64,000 nt of DNA from Moringa oleifera (GCA_021397835.1 JAJFZO010000658.1:2115501-2179500), one strand, 5' to 3'; positions 11,214 through 25,318 are shown, counted from the stretch's first letter. Notes: generated by a model from the letters alone, not told the origin. Numbers and translations: made by a program.

Positions 11214-12237
11214 GTTGACCAGGTTTCTTTCACATATTTGTTTGACTTGACAAAGTTTCTCTAGAAAAGAAAGAAGCCCATGAAGACAGACAGAGCCCAA
11301 AAACAATGTCTGCTTAATCTGCCAATCTTATGGGGAAGGAGACATTTCTGGTGCAATCCAACCCACCAGCTAATGGTTGGGTCGCTTACGAAATCCGGCT
11401 GAAAGGGTCCTTGCGAGCAAGTCATCTTTGGATTCTAGACATTAGAGAGTTAAAGAATGGGAAATGGCAATGCCCATCGAATAATATAATTTGTCCACTC
11501 ACGATTTCTTTATCTTATTATATTTCCAGCAAAATGCAACACTTTTCTGCTTAATCAATTAAGAAGAGCTAATAAAGGCTATTAATTAGTTAGGAAAGAT
11601 ATTCTTGAGCTGCATGTGTTTTTGGAAGATCTAGGGTCGGTCCAAATTTAGGCATTGAATGTACTCATGCATTTGTTTGAGATCCACTATTACCATTTTT
11701 TTTGAATTTTTTATTAATTTTTCTGTAAATATATAACTTTATTTGATGAATAAAATTAATAAATTTTTTAAAATTAAAAAACAATAACATTTGATATTAA
11801 AATTTTTTTAAAGTACTTTATTCTAAATCAATAGTGAATTAGGTATGAGTATTTTAACCAGATATAATTTTTCAATTCATATTAATGAAAATTATAATTT
11901 CGAAAAACTTTGCACAGATTCCATTTACAAATTACCAAGACTATAAAAAAAATTGCTTATCTCTAAGTCAAAATTTTTTAGATGGGCCGAAAATCATATC
12001 ATTACCTAAAAATTTTAAAATATATAAAAAAATCATTAAAAAAACTTTGAAAATTTTAAAACTAAAATCATGTCATTACCTCAAAAACTTAGAAAAGAGT
12101 TCCTTAAGTGGTCACTTGACTCTATGGTTATTGGACAGGTTTATACAATGTTTTCATCTTTAACTCAATCTTTAACGCTATCGGTGCCTCGCATGTGCTT
12201 CAGTTTTGCTTTCAGATTCCATTGGTGCCAAACTAAG
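11214..12237. other. AT-rich spacer and 5' flank of P450 pseudogene C
   Basis: No recognised gene. The 74-codon ORF at 11330 has no family features and lies head-to-head with the zinc-finger gene, so it is probably noncoding. From about 12120 the sequence resembles the proximal 5' flank of the intact P450s (the segment ending in CAAACTAAG before the ATG at 12238). The AT-rich tract 11680-12100 shows nothing more. Confidence 0.45.
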
Positions 12238-12735
12238 ATGCTTCTCTTTAATCCTGTTGGCTTAGTCCTTGAAGGCTGGACATGGTGGTGGGATGGGCTC
12301 GCAGACCACACCACCATCAGAGTGATCGTCACCTTCCTGGCTGCAGTACTTGCTATTCTGTTGTACGCATGGTTGATTAAACTAGCGAAGACCAATCGCC
12401 ATTGCCACCAGGTCCACCACGTTTGCCTTTACTACGAAACCCTCTCTCTCTTGGGCCTGATTTCGTCTTTGCTTTGCCAAATTGTCTCAAACTAATTATG
12501 GCCCAATCCTGAAAATTCAAATGGGCAGCAAAACAAATCCTCAAGGACTATACGACGCTGTTTTCGCTATCCGTGACCGGCCTGCGGCAGGATTAGCTAT
12601 GACTTACAGTGGCCTTGACATAGTCTGGAGCCTCAACGGCCCTGAATGGCGCAAGCTGGGCAAGCTCTGCGCTGGTGAACTGATGAGCAACACAAGCCTT
12701 GATGCCTGTTACTCGCTTCGTGGACAGGACTTGGT
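12238..12735 (+). pseudogene. P450 pseudogene C (5' part of exon 1)
   Basis: It begins with the conserved ATG and N-terminal segment (MLLFNPVGLVLEGWTWWWDGLADHT split over the anchor) and runs in register with exon 1 through the Pro-rich hinge, which is scrambled by indels (near 12380-12480). The segment encoding the CRKTCIVISSSS stretch is largely deleted. The AAGLAMTY and LDIVW pieces survive up to RGQ at about 12730, where homology stops abruptly. No exon 2 and no RPS20 relic are seen next to it. Confidence 0.88.
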
Positions 12736-13620
12736 CTGTATGAGCCATTCAGATTCATCCATTGATCTTAAGTTTTTGATATATGATGCCACCTGAAAAT
12801 AGAAGGGGTTATGATGAAAACATATGGATATAAATTTTCTTAATTGGGATAGAATAGTGGGAATCTGTAAAAGAAAATAAGCCACGACTATGATAGCTTT
12901 CAATGTTCAAGTTAGAAGATGATTTTAGTAAAGTATTATTAAAGTAATGGCTGCTTGAGTAAGACTTAACTGGACTGCCCTTTAATAACTTGGCAGGAGG
13001 ATATCCCCATAATGAGACTTGGGATCGTTGTCTGATACCTTCTGGTTTGTATGATTTACTTTAATATTTAAAATAGTATAAAAATAAATTATCTTAAAAT
13101 ATGTTCTGTACTTAAAATTTCTGGGAATATTTTAATACAGCAACAAATAAATACACTTCAGAAGAAAGTAAAATAGGTGCATAAACTATACTGTAATTAC
13201 TGTAATTTTGTGCCTTAAAAGAAATCCCCAACTTTGGTAATAAGGGAAGAAAAGCTGTTTGGATAGTTCTAAAGATTGTGATGGTGTAAAGCTGAGAGGA
13301 AACAAATCATCCGTGCTTTATTATCATGATTGATGGGTCTCGTAAGAAGGGAAAACATTTAATGACAGTTTGTATCCATGCACTTATGATAAAATCGCTC
13401 AGATCATAGAGGTATATCTTTGATCTCCCACAAAGATCGAGTAAAGGAGATGCGATTTTTGCATTTTACCCAATTGGAAAGAATTCTCATTGATGTTTAT
13501 ATGCATGCTAATGCTAAACTTTTAATTCCCCCGAGAGCTTGACCTCCTTTTTGCTCTTTGATTCTGCTTTTCTCAGAGATTGAGACTGAAGAAAGAGCTT
13601 GAATTCATATCAGGAGAGGC
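12736..13620. other. Spacer with no recognised feature
   Basis: AT-rich sequence follows the truncated P450 C. I find no coding ORF, RNA gene or transposon protein. Homology with the upstream region of copy E (about 19690 onward) starts near 13635, so the breakpoint that truncated pseudogene C lies within or at the left edge of this stretch. Confidence 0.4.
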
Positions 13621-14781
13621 AGATTCTGAATGGCCAACTTCTCCAATGGTGATCATGACCTTGCTCAGACAGTGCCTAAGGAAAGCAAGTGCGTGCTCAT
13701 TAAGTAGGGGCTTGGAGTTCTCACAGCTCAGATGCCTTATCCCTTATCTCTTATCCACTTTGCTATGCACTTAACTTTTCTCTTTTATTTGTTTCTCTGT
13801 CAACAACACATTCCGAAGTTTTGATCGGATGAAAATCTTCCTGGCAGGAGTTTATTCAAATTCTTTTATTGATACATTATTCATCAAATTCTGTGGCTTC
13901 TTTTACACCCTGACACAATGTCTTATTCTTCTCAATTCTGTAATAACCTCCAGGTTCAAATCAATGATCACTGTTTTAAAGACGCAGAAGAAATGCAGCA
14001 TGAAACTGGCAGTGCCCATGGATGAGATGCTCCCCTTCCAACTTATCTTCCAAGTGTTCATCATAAATTATTGTCTCAAGCAAGTTCTCTGTGCCTATGA
14101 TTCATGTCCCTGACCTTGCCTGTACCTGGTCATGCTGTATGATTGGATCTCAAGACAATATCGTCCACATGTACTACCTTATCAGCAGCACTAGATTACA
14201 GTATTTGCGGAGATTGACTTTGCTTTCCGAATTGGGAAAAAGGAGACTGCACTTGGGACCAACTTGATTATACACCATTCATTAGTCAAGACTTTGATTT
14301 TTGATGTGATGCGAAATAACTACTTCATTTAGTGTTTTAGTCTACTTCTACCGAATCAGTTGGAAATTAAAGCTGAAAAACGAAAGCTCGGGTTGAAACA
14401 GAAGCCCGGACAAAGAAAGAAAATTTGTTCTTTCCTCGGCATGAGTTTATTGTCAAAGGTGTCTGCTGTCAAGTTGTGTGAATGTCTTTTCTGAAATGAT
14501 CACAGCGTGGATGGTATCTTCTCCACAACGGCAAAATATAGTCTCAAGTTTAGAAAGTGGCAATGCGTGCAAGATAGATATTTCCAGAGAATGGAAAAAT
14601 CTGTTTATCCATTTACGGCTAAATACACTAGAATTTATATGCATATGGACCAGAGATGTTACTGTTTAGGGACTATATGGTTATGGGACAATCCTATACA
14701 ATGTTATCTTATTTAACTCTATAAGAACTTCGTATGTGCTTCAGTTTTCTTTTCATATTCCATTATTGGTGCTAAACCAAG
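13621..14781 (+). promoter_or_regulatory. 5' flank and promoter of P450 copy D
   Basis: 13966-14781 is nearly identical to 1-827 in front of copy A. The more distal part (13635-13965) has a diverged counterpart at 19690-19980 in front of copy E. A TATA-like element (CTATAAGA) lies near 14717-14724, about 60 bp before the ATG. Small ORFs on both strands are not conserved between copies and are treated as noncoding. Confidence 0.65.
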
Positions 14782-16475
14782 ATGCTTCTCTTCAATCCTA
14801 TTAGCTTAGTCCTTAAAGGCTGGTCATGGTGGTGGGATGGGCTCGCAGACCACACCACCATCAGAGTGGCCGTCACCTTCCTTGCTGCAACACTTGCTAT
14901 TCTGTGGTACGCATGGTTGATCAAGAAAACCAGCAAAAAGGTACCGCCCTTACCACCGGGGCCACCAGGTTTGCCGTTATTGGGAAACCTTCTCTCTCTT
15001 GAGCCCTATCTTCATATTTACTTTGCCAAATTGTCTCAAACTTATGGCCCAATCCTGAAAGTTCAAATGTGTCGCAAAACCTGCATCGTCATCAGCTCAT
15101 CTTCGTTAGCAAAACAAGTCCTCAAGGACTACGATGCAGTCTTCGCTAACCGTGACCCGTCTGCGGCAGGATTAGCTATGACTTACGGTGGCCTTGACAT
15201 AGTCTGGCGCCCCTACGGTCCTGAATGGGGCAAGCTGCGCAAGGTCTGCGTTCGCGAACTGATGAGCAACACAAGCCTTGATGCTTGTTACTCGCTTCGT
15301 CGTCAAGAGGTGCGAGAGATGGTGAAGGAGCTCTATGGGAAGACTGGTTCGCCCATTGACATTGGCGAGCTATCGTTCTTGACAGCGCTGAACGTGATGA
15401 TGAGCATCTTGTGGGGTGTTTCCGTGGATGGGAGCGAGAAGAGAAAATTGGGTTATGAGTTTAGGCATGTAGTGGAAGAGATGGTTACATTGCTAGGAAA
15501 ACCAAACATCTCTGATCTGTTTCCGGTGCTTGCCCCGTTTGATTTACAAGGCATCCAATTCAAAATGAAGAAGCTCTCGTTGTGGTATGACGGTACTTTA
15601 GATCAAATCTTAGCGGCCAAATTGAAAGCAGATGAAACCAAGGGAGAGAGCAAGAGGAACAACAACAACAAGAGGAAGGACTTCCTGCAAGTCCTCTTAG
15701 AGCTCAAGCAGAAGGAAGATGATAAGACCTCGTTATCCTTAACCCACATTAAGGCTTTGTTATTGGTACATATGTAATGCCAAAAATTCTTGTACTTTTG
15801 TCAGCGTTTCAGTTTGATCATATTGAGAGTTCGATAATTTTGATACAGGACGTCATTGCTGGAGCAACGGATACAACATCCACAACAGTTGAATGGGCAA
15901 TGGCAGAGTTGCAGCGGCATCCAGAGATACTGAAGAGAACCTGTGAAGAGTTGAAGAGAGTGGTAGGACATGACAACATTGTAGAGGAATCCCACATACC
16001 CAACCTGCATTACTTGTATGCAGTCATAAAAGAGACATGGAGAATTCACCCACCTGTTCCTCTCCTAGTTCCACACAGCCCTAGTGAAAGTGTTACTCTG
16101 GCTGGGTACACCATCCCCAAGGGCTCCAGGGTTTTCCTTAACGTGTGGCTTATGCAGAGGAACTCGGAAGCTTGGAAGAATCCCCTGGAATTTCAGCCTG
16201 AGAGGTTCTTGGAAGATGCAAGAACAGGTGACTATCACGGCAACAATTTCAACTTTCTTCCGTTTGGATCTGGGAGGAGAATTTGTGCAGGAATTCCTTT
16301 AGCAGAGAAGATGGTGGCTTATGTGTTAGCGACTCTGCTGCATTCCTTTGAATGGAAATTACCAGAGGGACAGAAGCTTGACATGTCCGAGAAATTTGGA
16401 GCCATAATGAAGAAATCAGATCCACTTGTTGTAGTACCAACTGCAAGATTACCCACCAAAGAGCAATATTGCTGA
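14782..16475 (+). CDS. Cytochrome P450, CYP706-like (copy D, intact)
   Basis: Exons 14782-15765 and 15849-16475 with a short GT-AG phase-0 intron of 83 bp give 536 aa. Anchor helix, Pro hinge, WGKLR (the C-helix W and R are kept), AGATDTT, ETWR, PERF and FGSGRRICAG are all in order. It ends KEQYC, the longer C-terminus also found in copy E. The differences from copy A cluster in the B-C region (PSAAGLAMTYGGLDIVW) and the F-G/H region (LWYDGTLDQILAAKL). These are areas that often shape substrate pockets in P450s, so the copies may differ in specificity (inference). Its middle section is almost identical to copy E while the first 280 bp differ strongly, which points to gene conversion. Confidence 0.92.
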
Positions 16476-16645
16476 TCAAGTTTGAACCCTTTCTTTTCTT
16501 CCTATAAGAACTCCGTCTGTGTTGTACTGTGTGATATTGTTGATGTGGAGAAATAAATGTAAACACTTCCTAATACAAAAGCCTTGGCCTTGGTATTTTT
16601 AAGATTCAACAACCTGTTACCCTGAATGAGTATGAGGACCATACG
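16476..16645. other. 3' flank of P450 copy D
   Basis: The stretch is similar to the 3' flanks of A and E, including AGAAATAAATGTA near 16550-16560 as a probable poly(A) signal region. Homology to those flanks ends near 16645, where the sequence jumps into RPS20 exon 2, about 1.6 kb further along in the intact unit. Confidence 0.6.
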
Positions 16646-16965
16646 CCCTTAACCCTCAGCTCTTGTCCTTGCCCCACGAACCAAGAAAGCAAAAACTGTG
16701 ATCAGACATAACATTATCCGGACAGTAAGTCCATTTTCATCTTAAATAAGATTAACATCATCAATTCGATGAGAAAACCAAATGACAATGTTTGCAAAGC
16801 CGCTCAGTGAAACGAAAACCTACAATCAATTTGGTGAATGGTCAGTTAACATTTATCTAAACAATTTTATGAAACCAATTCTAGGAAATCTCCAATGAAT
16901 TTCTTAGCAACTTTCTGACTGAAAAGATCAAATATGAGAAAGAATGAAGAAAACCAATCCTAATG
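16646..16965 (-). pseudogene. RPS20 relic 3: part of exon 2 and intron 1
   Basis: 16646-16705 aligns with the 5' half of RPS20 exon 2 (compare 24395-24452), including the region encoding [12 protein letters not shown] but with base losses that break the frame. The following 250 bp match intron 1 (24452-24740). The last exon, the rest of exon 2 and the first coding exon are missing. It sits directly after copy D, as expected for a third decayed P450-RPS20 unit. Confidence 0.8.
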
Positions 16966-18090
16966 CTCAACTTTTATTCCCTAATATATATAGCTTGACA
17001 TCCTTGTTGCTACTTGGGTCTACTTGTTTAAGTTAGTGCTCCAAAATGATCTTATCAAAGATCAAAGAGATGAGGCTTTGCCTTCATATGCAAGCCAATG
17101 TAAGCCATGATCTTACGTTTGACTATCTAATGCTTCTTTTGGCCTGAAAGTAACTTTCATTATCTGGTAAAGTCATTTTTACTGCTGAATTAATTGATTA
17201 CGATGTTGACTACTATTTTTGTATCTTGTGGAAAAATGGATACATGCCAATGCGATGAGTTAAACCCAGAAAACCTTGAATCTGAGTTAAATGGATTTTG
17301 TTCCTTCTTCATGTTGTATTGCTCTTTGGCCTCAATTGTTGCCTACCAATTTACTACATATGATGGGTTTTTTTTTGGTAGACATAGAAGGAAGAAATAA
17401 TGAAGGTTTTAGCAATATTTTTAGAATTTAATGGGTCATTACACTAGACAAAAAAAAAAAAAACTCCAAATAAGAGGTTGAACCAAAATGTAATGAAATT
17501 AAAGTTTAACCATGATGATGTAATAAATAATTATAAATATTAATATATATTATTAAAAATAAATATTATAAAAATATTATAATTATTTTTAAAAATTAAC
17601 AATGAAATTAGAGAAAATTATTTTTCAAAATGTTTTTAAAATAATAATTTTTTAATATAAAAATTAAAATTTTTATAACAAAGCAATATCATTTAATGAT
17701 ATAAGTAAATTAAACTGATTTTTAATCAACTAGATAAATTAAAAATTCAGTTTATAATTCAATCAATCGGATCACCCAATTCGATTCAATTTTTATAGAT
17801 CATTGACTTTTAGTGTTGATGAAATGCAAGGTGAGAGCAGAAGTATATAAGATGGACCAAGATTGTAGCCCTTTGAAATATAAAATATAATATTCCTTCT
17901 TAGTTTTATCAAATCTAATTCATCATATTGGTTTCCCCAAAGGAGGCCATTTCTGTTGAATATGAAAATGAAAAGCAATAGTGGAAGATAACATGAAAAG
18001 ATGAACACTAAGTATTGAAAGAAAAAAAATTAGCAAAGAGTACTCAAACACATAAAAGATATATTGAATTTTAAAATTCTATATTATCTT
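16966..18090. other. AT-rich spacer
   Basis: No gene is recognised. There are poly(A) runs near 17450 and 17465, and 17510-17780 is extremely AT-rich. The ORFs at 17194 and 17793 lack family features. Confidence 0.45.
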
Positions 18091-19607
18091 TTTTACGTAT
18101 CACGTTTAATTATACGTAAAAAAAAAAAAACTTTTGACATGCTTCACTTCTCGAATATGAAATTTAATAAAAAAATAATATAAAAAATACACAATTTTTT
18201 TTATTTAATTACGATGAAATAAGTACTAAAATTTTATAAAAAAACTCTCACAAAGCTTAATACTTCTCCTTGAGATTTTTGTAAGTCAAACCTAATTTGT
18301 TGCATGAAAATTTAAATTATTTACATGGTAGAGCTTGGTGAGAATGTCAATTGAGATCCTATTCTGAATAAGTGAAGTCCCAAATGTTTTCACTATAGTA
18401 GAAACTATTTCTCAAAGTCTTAATGAGAGTCTTCATCGATGATGACTTTATGACTCAAGATGACCTATTTAATCTTCCCATTAAAGATTTTATATTCTTT
18501 TTGAATTAGGAGAATAACCAATTAATTTTTTTTTTTGCTTGCTTTTTTCATCAATTTTAGATTTTTCACATAAAGAATAAAACTATAGCAAATAAATCCA
18601 AAAATTTTTAAGTTTTTATCAAAAGATTTCACACTTGACCAAGTTTCATAAGGAGTTCTGTCCTTGACAGCCCTGTCAAAAGTCTGTTGGGCAAGTACAC
18701 GGCAATACATACAACTTCTACCAAGAAAATCTTTGGCCTTCTCAAAAAGTAACATCTTGCCATCTTCATCACAACTATATTCCTTCTTTGGCATCTGCTA
18801 TTTTATTGTAGTGTGTAGACAATGGATAGTTGATTGAATTTTCAAATCTTGAAAAAGCTTATCAAATTACTTGGAAGTATGTTCCTTCTTATTATCAGAT
18901 CTTCAAGATTTGAGCTTACAACCACTTTGAGTTTCAATCAACTTCATAAACATTTTGAAGACACCAAAAACTTGAGATTTCAATCAAATCGCAAGACTAC
19001 TCTATCATTGAGATATTCGACTCAAATTTATCAAAGATGCTTAACTGTGAATTTTTTCACAACCCTTTGATCAAAAAAAATCTTCACCAACTAACCTGAG
19101 TTAGTTCACAATAGTCATTAATTTGGTCATTGCTCTTTAACTCGACAGAAACTTTCATCTTTAGCATCTCAAACTTTCTTTTGAGAGTCGTTAGTTTAAC
19201 GGCCTTCACTTTTGGATTTTATCAAATTCTTTCTTTAACTTATCCCAACATTTTTAATGATATTGCAACCAATAATCTTTGCAAAAATAAAATCTCATAA
19301 ATCGTCATGAATATAAGATAAAGCTTTGAGTTTTTTTAACTTTGCTTTTTCATGTTGCTTTATTTAATTCATGGTTGGATCTGCTCACAATGATGTGGAC
19401 TCTTTATGATTCAAAATCGATTCTTAAATGTGCACGGCTTAAAAATAAGATTACATCTTTACAACTCAAAAATAATAAGTTACCGCTATTAATTTTTTTT
19501 ATTAAAAACTCGTCATGTAAATAACAAAAATATAATCCGTATCACGTTTAGTTGTATTTAAAAAAATAATTAACATGCTTGATTCCTCTAATATAACATT
19601 CAATAAA

Positions 19608-19630
<23 letters not shown>
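18091..19630 (-). mobile_element. Ty1/copia relic with integrase and pol C-terminus
   Basis: On the minus strand from about 19060 down to 18520 a decayed integrase is readable: IETQSGCKLKS, a degenerate RSDN..EHTS, MLLFEKAKDFLG, then AVKDRTPYETWSSVK and KIFGFICYS. Below that, about 18480-18400 reads SHKVIIDEDSH, and 18400-18240 resembles the ILTK...pol C-terminus. Reverse transcriptase and RNase H are missing. Similar direct repeats flank it (about 18094-18190 and 19535-19630, both with GTATCACGTTTA and ACATGCTT), which may be LTR remnants. Many stops show it is inactive. Confidence 0.7.

Positions 19631-19641
<11 letters not shown>
19606..19641. repeat. (AAT)n microsatellite
   Basis: About twelve AAT units lie in the right-hand direct repeat flanking the copia relic. 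It is a simple-sequence repeat with no sign of coding use. Confidence 0.95.
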
Positions 19642-19689
19642 TATTAATTTTTTACTTACTCAATGGCTAATTTCTCAAAATCCAACACA

Positions 19690-20911
19690 AACTCCATTGA
19701 TCATTCAAATGGCTATCATGACCTTGACCAGACTACTTGAGGTAAGATAGCGTGTTTCCACGTTGCCAGCCATTTAACTTCCTGCTCTTCTATTTGTTTC
19801 TCTGTCAACAACACATTCTGAAGTTTTGATCAGACGAAAATCTTCTTGATAGGAGTTTTTTCAAATTTCGTTTATTGACATATATGTACTATAAGCACAT
19901 CGTTCCTCAATTTTTGTGGCTTCTTTTACACCCTGACACAATGTCTTATTCTTTTCAATCCTGTGATAACCTCCAGCTTCAAATCTATGATCACCATTTT
20001 TATGCAGAAGAAATGGAGCATGAAACTGGCAGTGGCCATCAATGAGATGACCTCCTTCCAAGTGTTCATCATAAATTGTCTTAAGTTTACTGTGACTACG
20101 ACTGATGTCCCTGATCTTGCCTCTACCTGGTCATGCTGTATATTTGGATCTGAAAACAATATCCTCCCATTATTTGTTGTCTTTCCAAATCACTTGATTT
20201 TGTGGATATTGCCCTCTAAATGAGGGAAGGGGAGAATGCACTTGGGACCAACTTGATGACTCATCATTCATTGGCGAAGATTCAGGAGGTTTTGATTTCT
20301 GATATGACGCATTAAAGGGTTGCAAATCAACATACTTCATTTATTCTTTTAGTCTATTTTCACTGAATCACTTGGATAGTTAAAGCTAAATATAGAAGCT
20401 CACTTGCATAAAGCTAAAAGACAGAAGCCATCGCATTGAAACCTAGAGCTAAATACTGAAGCTCGGACAAATAAAGAAAATTTGTAATTTTCTTCTGTTT
20501 CCTTGCATGAGTTTACTGTCAAAAGTGCCTGCTGTCAGGTTTTGTGTGAATGTCTTTTTTTTTGGGGAAGATCATGTGCAGAAGATATCATCTCTACCAC
20601 ATAGCAACATCCGGCCTCAAGTTTAGAAAGTGACAAGTCACAACGTGGGTGCAATAGATATTTCCAGAATTTGTTAGTCTTGAAGGAAGCTACAGAAACC
20701 ATCCAACACAATACTAATAATGGAAAATCTCATTGTCTATGAGAATTTCTAAGCAAACATATAGACCACAGGTGTCTCTGTCTTTACTGATCACTTGGTT
20801 ATGTGGTTATGGGACAATTTTATCCTCCAATGTCATCTGTATAAGTACATTCTCTACCTTGCATGTGCTTTCAGTTTTGTTTTCATTTTCCATAATTGGT
20901 AATAAACCGAG
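19690..20911 (+). promoter_or_regulatory. 5' flank and promoter of P450 copy E
   Basis: This is a diverged homologue of the flanks of copies A and D, with small deletions (for example the CTTCCAACTTATC stretch before TTCCAAGTGTTC is shortened). A TATA-like box (GTATAAGTAC) lies near 20839-20848, about 70 bp before the ATG. Copy B has the similar TTATAAGTAC at about 6339. No conserved upstream protein is visible. Confidence 0.6.
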
Positions 20912-22617
20912 ATGCTTCTCTTTAATCCTGTTGACTTTGTCCTTGAAGGCTGGTCATGGTGGTGGGATGGGCTTGCCGACCACACTACCATCAGAGCGGT
21001 CCTTACCTTCTTGGCTGCAACACTTGCTATTCTGTGGTTCGCACGGCTGATTAACAAAACCAGCAAAGTCAAACCGCCATCACCACCAGGTCCACCAGGT
21101 TTGCCTTTACTAGGAAACCTTCTCTCTCTTGAGCCTGATCTTCATCTCTACTTTGCCAAATTATCTCAAACTTACGGCCCAATCGTGAAAGTTCAAATGT
21201 GTCGCAAAACCTGCATCGTCATCAGCTCATCTTCGTTAGCAAAACAAGTCCTCAAGGACTACGATGCAGTCTTCGCTAACCGTGACCCGCCTGCGGCAGG
21301 ATTAGCTATGACTTACGGTGGCCTTGACATACTCTGGCGCCCCTACGGCCCTGAATGGCGCACGCTGCGCAAGGTCTGTGTTCGTGAACTGATGAGCAAC
21401 ACGAGCCTTGATGCTTGTTACCCGCTTCGTCGTCAAGAGGTGCGAGAGATGGTGAAGGAGCTCTATGGGAAGACTGGTTCGCCCATTGACATTGGCGAGC
21501 TATCGTTCTTGACAGCGCTGAACGTGATGATGAGCATCTTGTGGGGTGTTTCCGTGGATGGGAGCGAGAAGAGAAAATTGGGTTATGAGTTTAGGCATGT
21601 AGTGGAAGAGATGGTTACATTGCTAGGAAAACCAAACATCTCTGATCTGTTTCCGGTGCTTGCCCCCTTTGATTTACAAGGCATCCAATCCAAAATGAAG
21701 AAGCTCTCGTTGTGGTTCGACAGTACTTTCGATCAAATGTTAGCCGGCAAATTGAAAGCAGATGAAACCAAGGGAGAGAGCAAGAGGAACAACAACAACA
21801 AGAGGAAGGACTTCCTGCAAGTCCTCTTAGAGCTCAAGCAGCAGGAAGATGATAAGACCTCACTGTCCACAACCCAAATTAAGGCTTTGTTAATGGCACG
21901 TTTCTATTGCAAAATTCTAGTACTTATATTTTCTCTTCTTTTTCAGCCTGACAATTTGGTCATATTGGGAGTTTGATAATTTTGATACAGGATGTCATTG
22001 CTGGAGCAACGGATACAACATCCACAACAGTGGAATGGGCAATGGCAGAGTTGCAGCTGCATCCAGAGATACTGAAGAGAACCTGTGAAGAGTTGGAGAG
22101 AGTGGCAGGAGAGGACAACATTTTAGAGGAATCCCACATACCCAACCTGCATTACTTGTATGCAGTCATAAAAGAGACATGGAGAATTCACCCACCTGTT
22201 CCTCTCCTAGTTCCACACAGCCCTAGTGAAAGTGTTACCCTGGCTGGGTACACCATCCCTAAGGGCTCCAGGGTTTTCCTTAACATGTGGCTTATGCAGA
22301 GGAACCCGGAAGCTTGGAAGAATCCCCTGGAATTTCAGCCTGAGAGGTTCTTGGAAGATGCAAGAACAGGTGACTATCAAGGCAACAATTTCAACTTTCT
22401 TCCATTTGGATCTGGGAGAAGAATTTGTGCAGGAATTCCTTTAGCAGAGAAGATGGTCATGTATGTGCTTGCTACACTGCTTCATTCCTTTGAATGGGAA
22501 CTGCCAGAGGGGCAGAAGCTTGACATGAGGGAGAAATTTGGAATCGTAATGAAGAAATCAGACCCACTTTTTGTAGTACCAACTGCAAGATTACCCAAGG
22601 AAGAGCAATACTGCTGA
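20912..22617 (+). CDS. Cytochrome P450, CYP706-like (copy E) with a GC-AG intron
   Basis: Exons 20912-21895 and 21991-22617 give 536 aa. All P450 hallmarks are present: anchor helix, PPSPPGPPGLP hinge, WRTLR, AGATDTT, ETWR, PERF and FGSGRRICAG. The intron starts ATG|GCACGT where copies A and D have GTACGT/GTACAT, so it must splice as a GC-AG intron; read unspliced, the frame ends at 21976. The first 280 bp are clearly diverged from A and D, but the next several hundred bp are almost identical to D. This unit also keeps the intact RPS20 downstream and may be the least rearranged one. The substrate is unknown; CYP706 enzymes act mainly on terpenoids and related compounds. Confidence 0.9.
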
Positions 22618-23415
22618 GATTTGAACCCTTTATTTCCTTCTTGCAAGAACTCCCACGTCCTACCATGTCATTCGTTCGATACTCTATTAGAAGTCTGTCC
22701 ATGTCCCATATCATATTATGTCAAATGTTTGATGTGGAGAAATAAATGTATAGGCTTGCTGTGGGCCTAATACAATGGCCTTGGCACTACTTTTTCCAAT
22801 TTAGAATGGGAAAGATTCAATAAACTTGGGCTGAATGATTATCAGGACGATCACTTGCATCAAATCCGCTTTGTTGGGATGTGTGCACCTTGACAGCTTT
22901 AACTAGAGCATGTACGAGGCCTGCTAGATCTAATCACGACTTAAAACAATTGGGCCAAGGAATCCTGTTTTCTTCTCTACCATGAAGTCGGGGTTTTGAA
23001 AATCCAAGCACCCCAGACCATTATCATAACAGGCATTTTGAGGGCTCAACCAAATTAACAGGTTGCACTGCATATCAAAACCAAACATAAACTGATGATT
23101 ATCTTTGCAAAGACCGAGCCAACCTACTTGATCAAATGGCATAACATTTGTAATATCAAATAATGCATTTAAATAACACATCCGATCTATCTTAAAACAA
23201 TGAACATGAAACAAAATCCTGCTCCAAACAAAAAAATATATATTGTCAAGTTTTAACTTCCAAACTAGTATAGCAAAACAGAAACTACAATAAACCCTTC
23301 AACCGTTCATTCAGCCTCCAGAGACTACACTCAGCACTATAGGGCAAAAGCAAGGAAAGAGTTCTAATAACTAAGAAGCTCAGTAGAGCCAAAAAGGAGA
23401 AGTGATGGCACACAT
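22618..23415. other. 3' flank shared by P450 copy E and convergent RPS20
   Basis: It contains the probable P450 poly(A) region (GAAATAAATG near 22739) and, on the other strand, the RPS20 3'UTR. It is nearly identical to 2528-3323. The convergent genes end about 800 bp apart. Confidence 0.6.
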
Positions 23416-24919
<1,504 letters not shown>

Positions 24920-25318
24920 CCTTTTCCCGTTTTGTTCTGTCTAGACATGGCACATCAACAAAACAAGCACTCACAACCTCTAAAAAATAACAGACTAATC
25001 ATTCATGTCACACATACAAAAGAACCAAAATCTAAGAACTGTTCTAATCGATTGAGCTCCGGTAAATGTATTCCATCGACATGATGGTCAAATGAAGACT
25101 TTTGCGAAAAAATTAAATGATTCACTTTCTACACACTGACATTAGTTCATTCTAGTAAACATCCTACATATAAAGAGAAAATTAAAAAAAAAATGATAAA
25201 CAGATTATTTGCATACCAACCAAACCGCAAGAGATGCAATCTCAAAATAAACATAAGCAAACATGAGAACATAAAAAATATGTGGTTCGTGCATCGAGCG
25301 AGAACAAGAAAAAGAAAC

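Noticed and set aside
11330..11554. 74-codon ORF next to the A20/AN1 gene
   Set aside because: No conserved features are visible and the ORF is short; treated as chance.
20912..22617. Calling copy E a pseudogene because of its GC donor
   Set aside because: GC-AG introns are functional in plants and all coding motifs and phases are intact, so it is kept as a gene.
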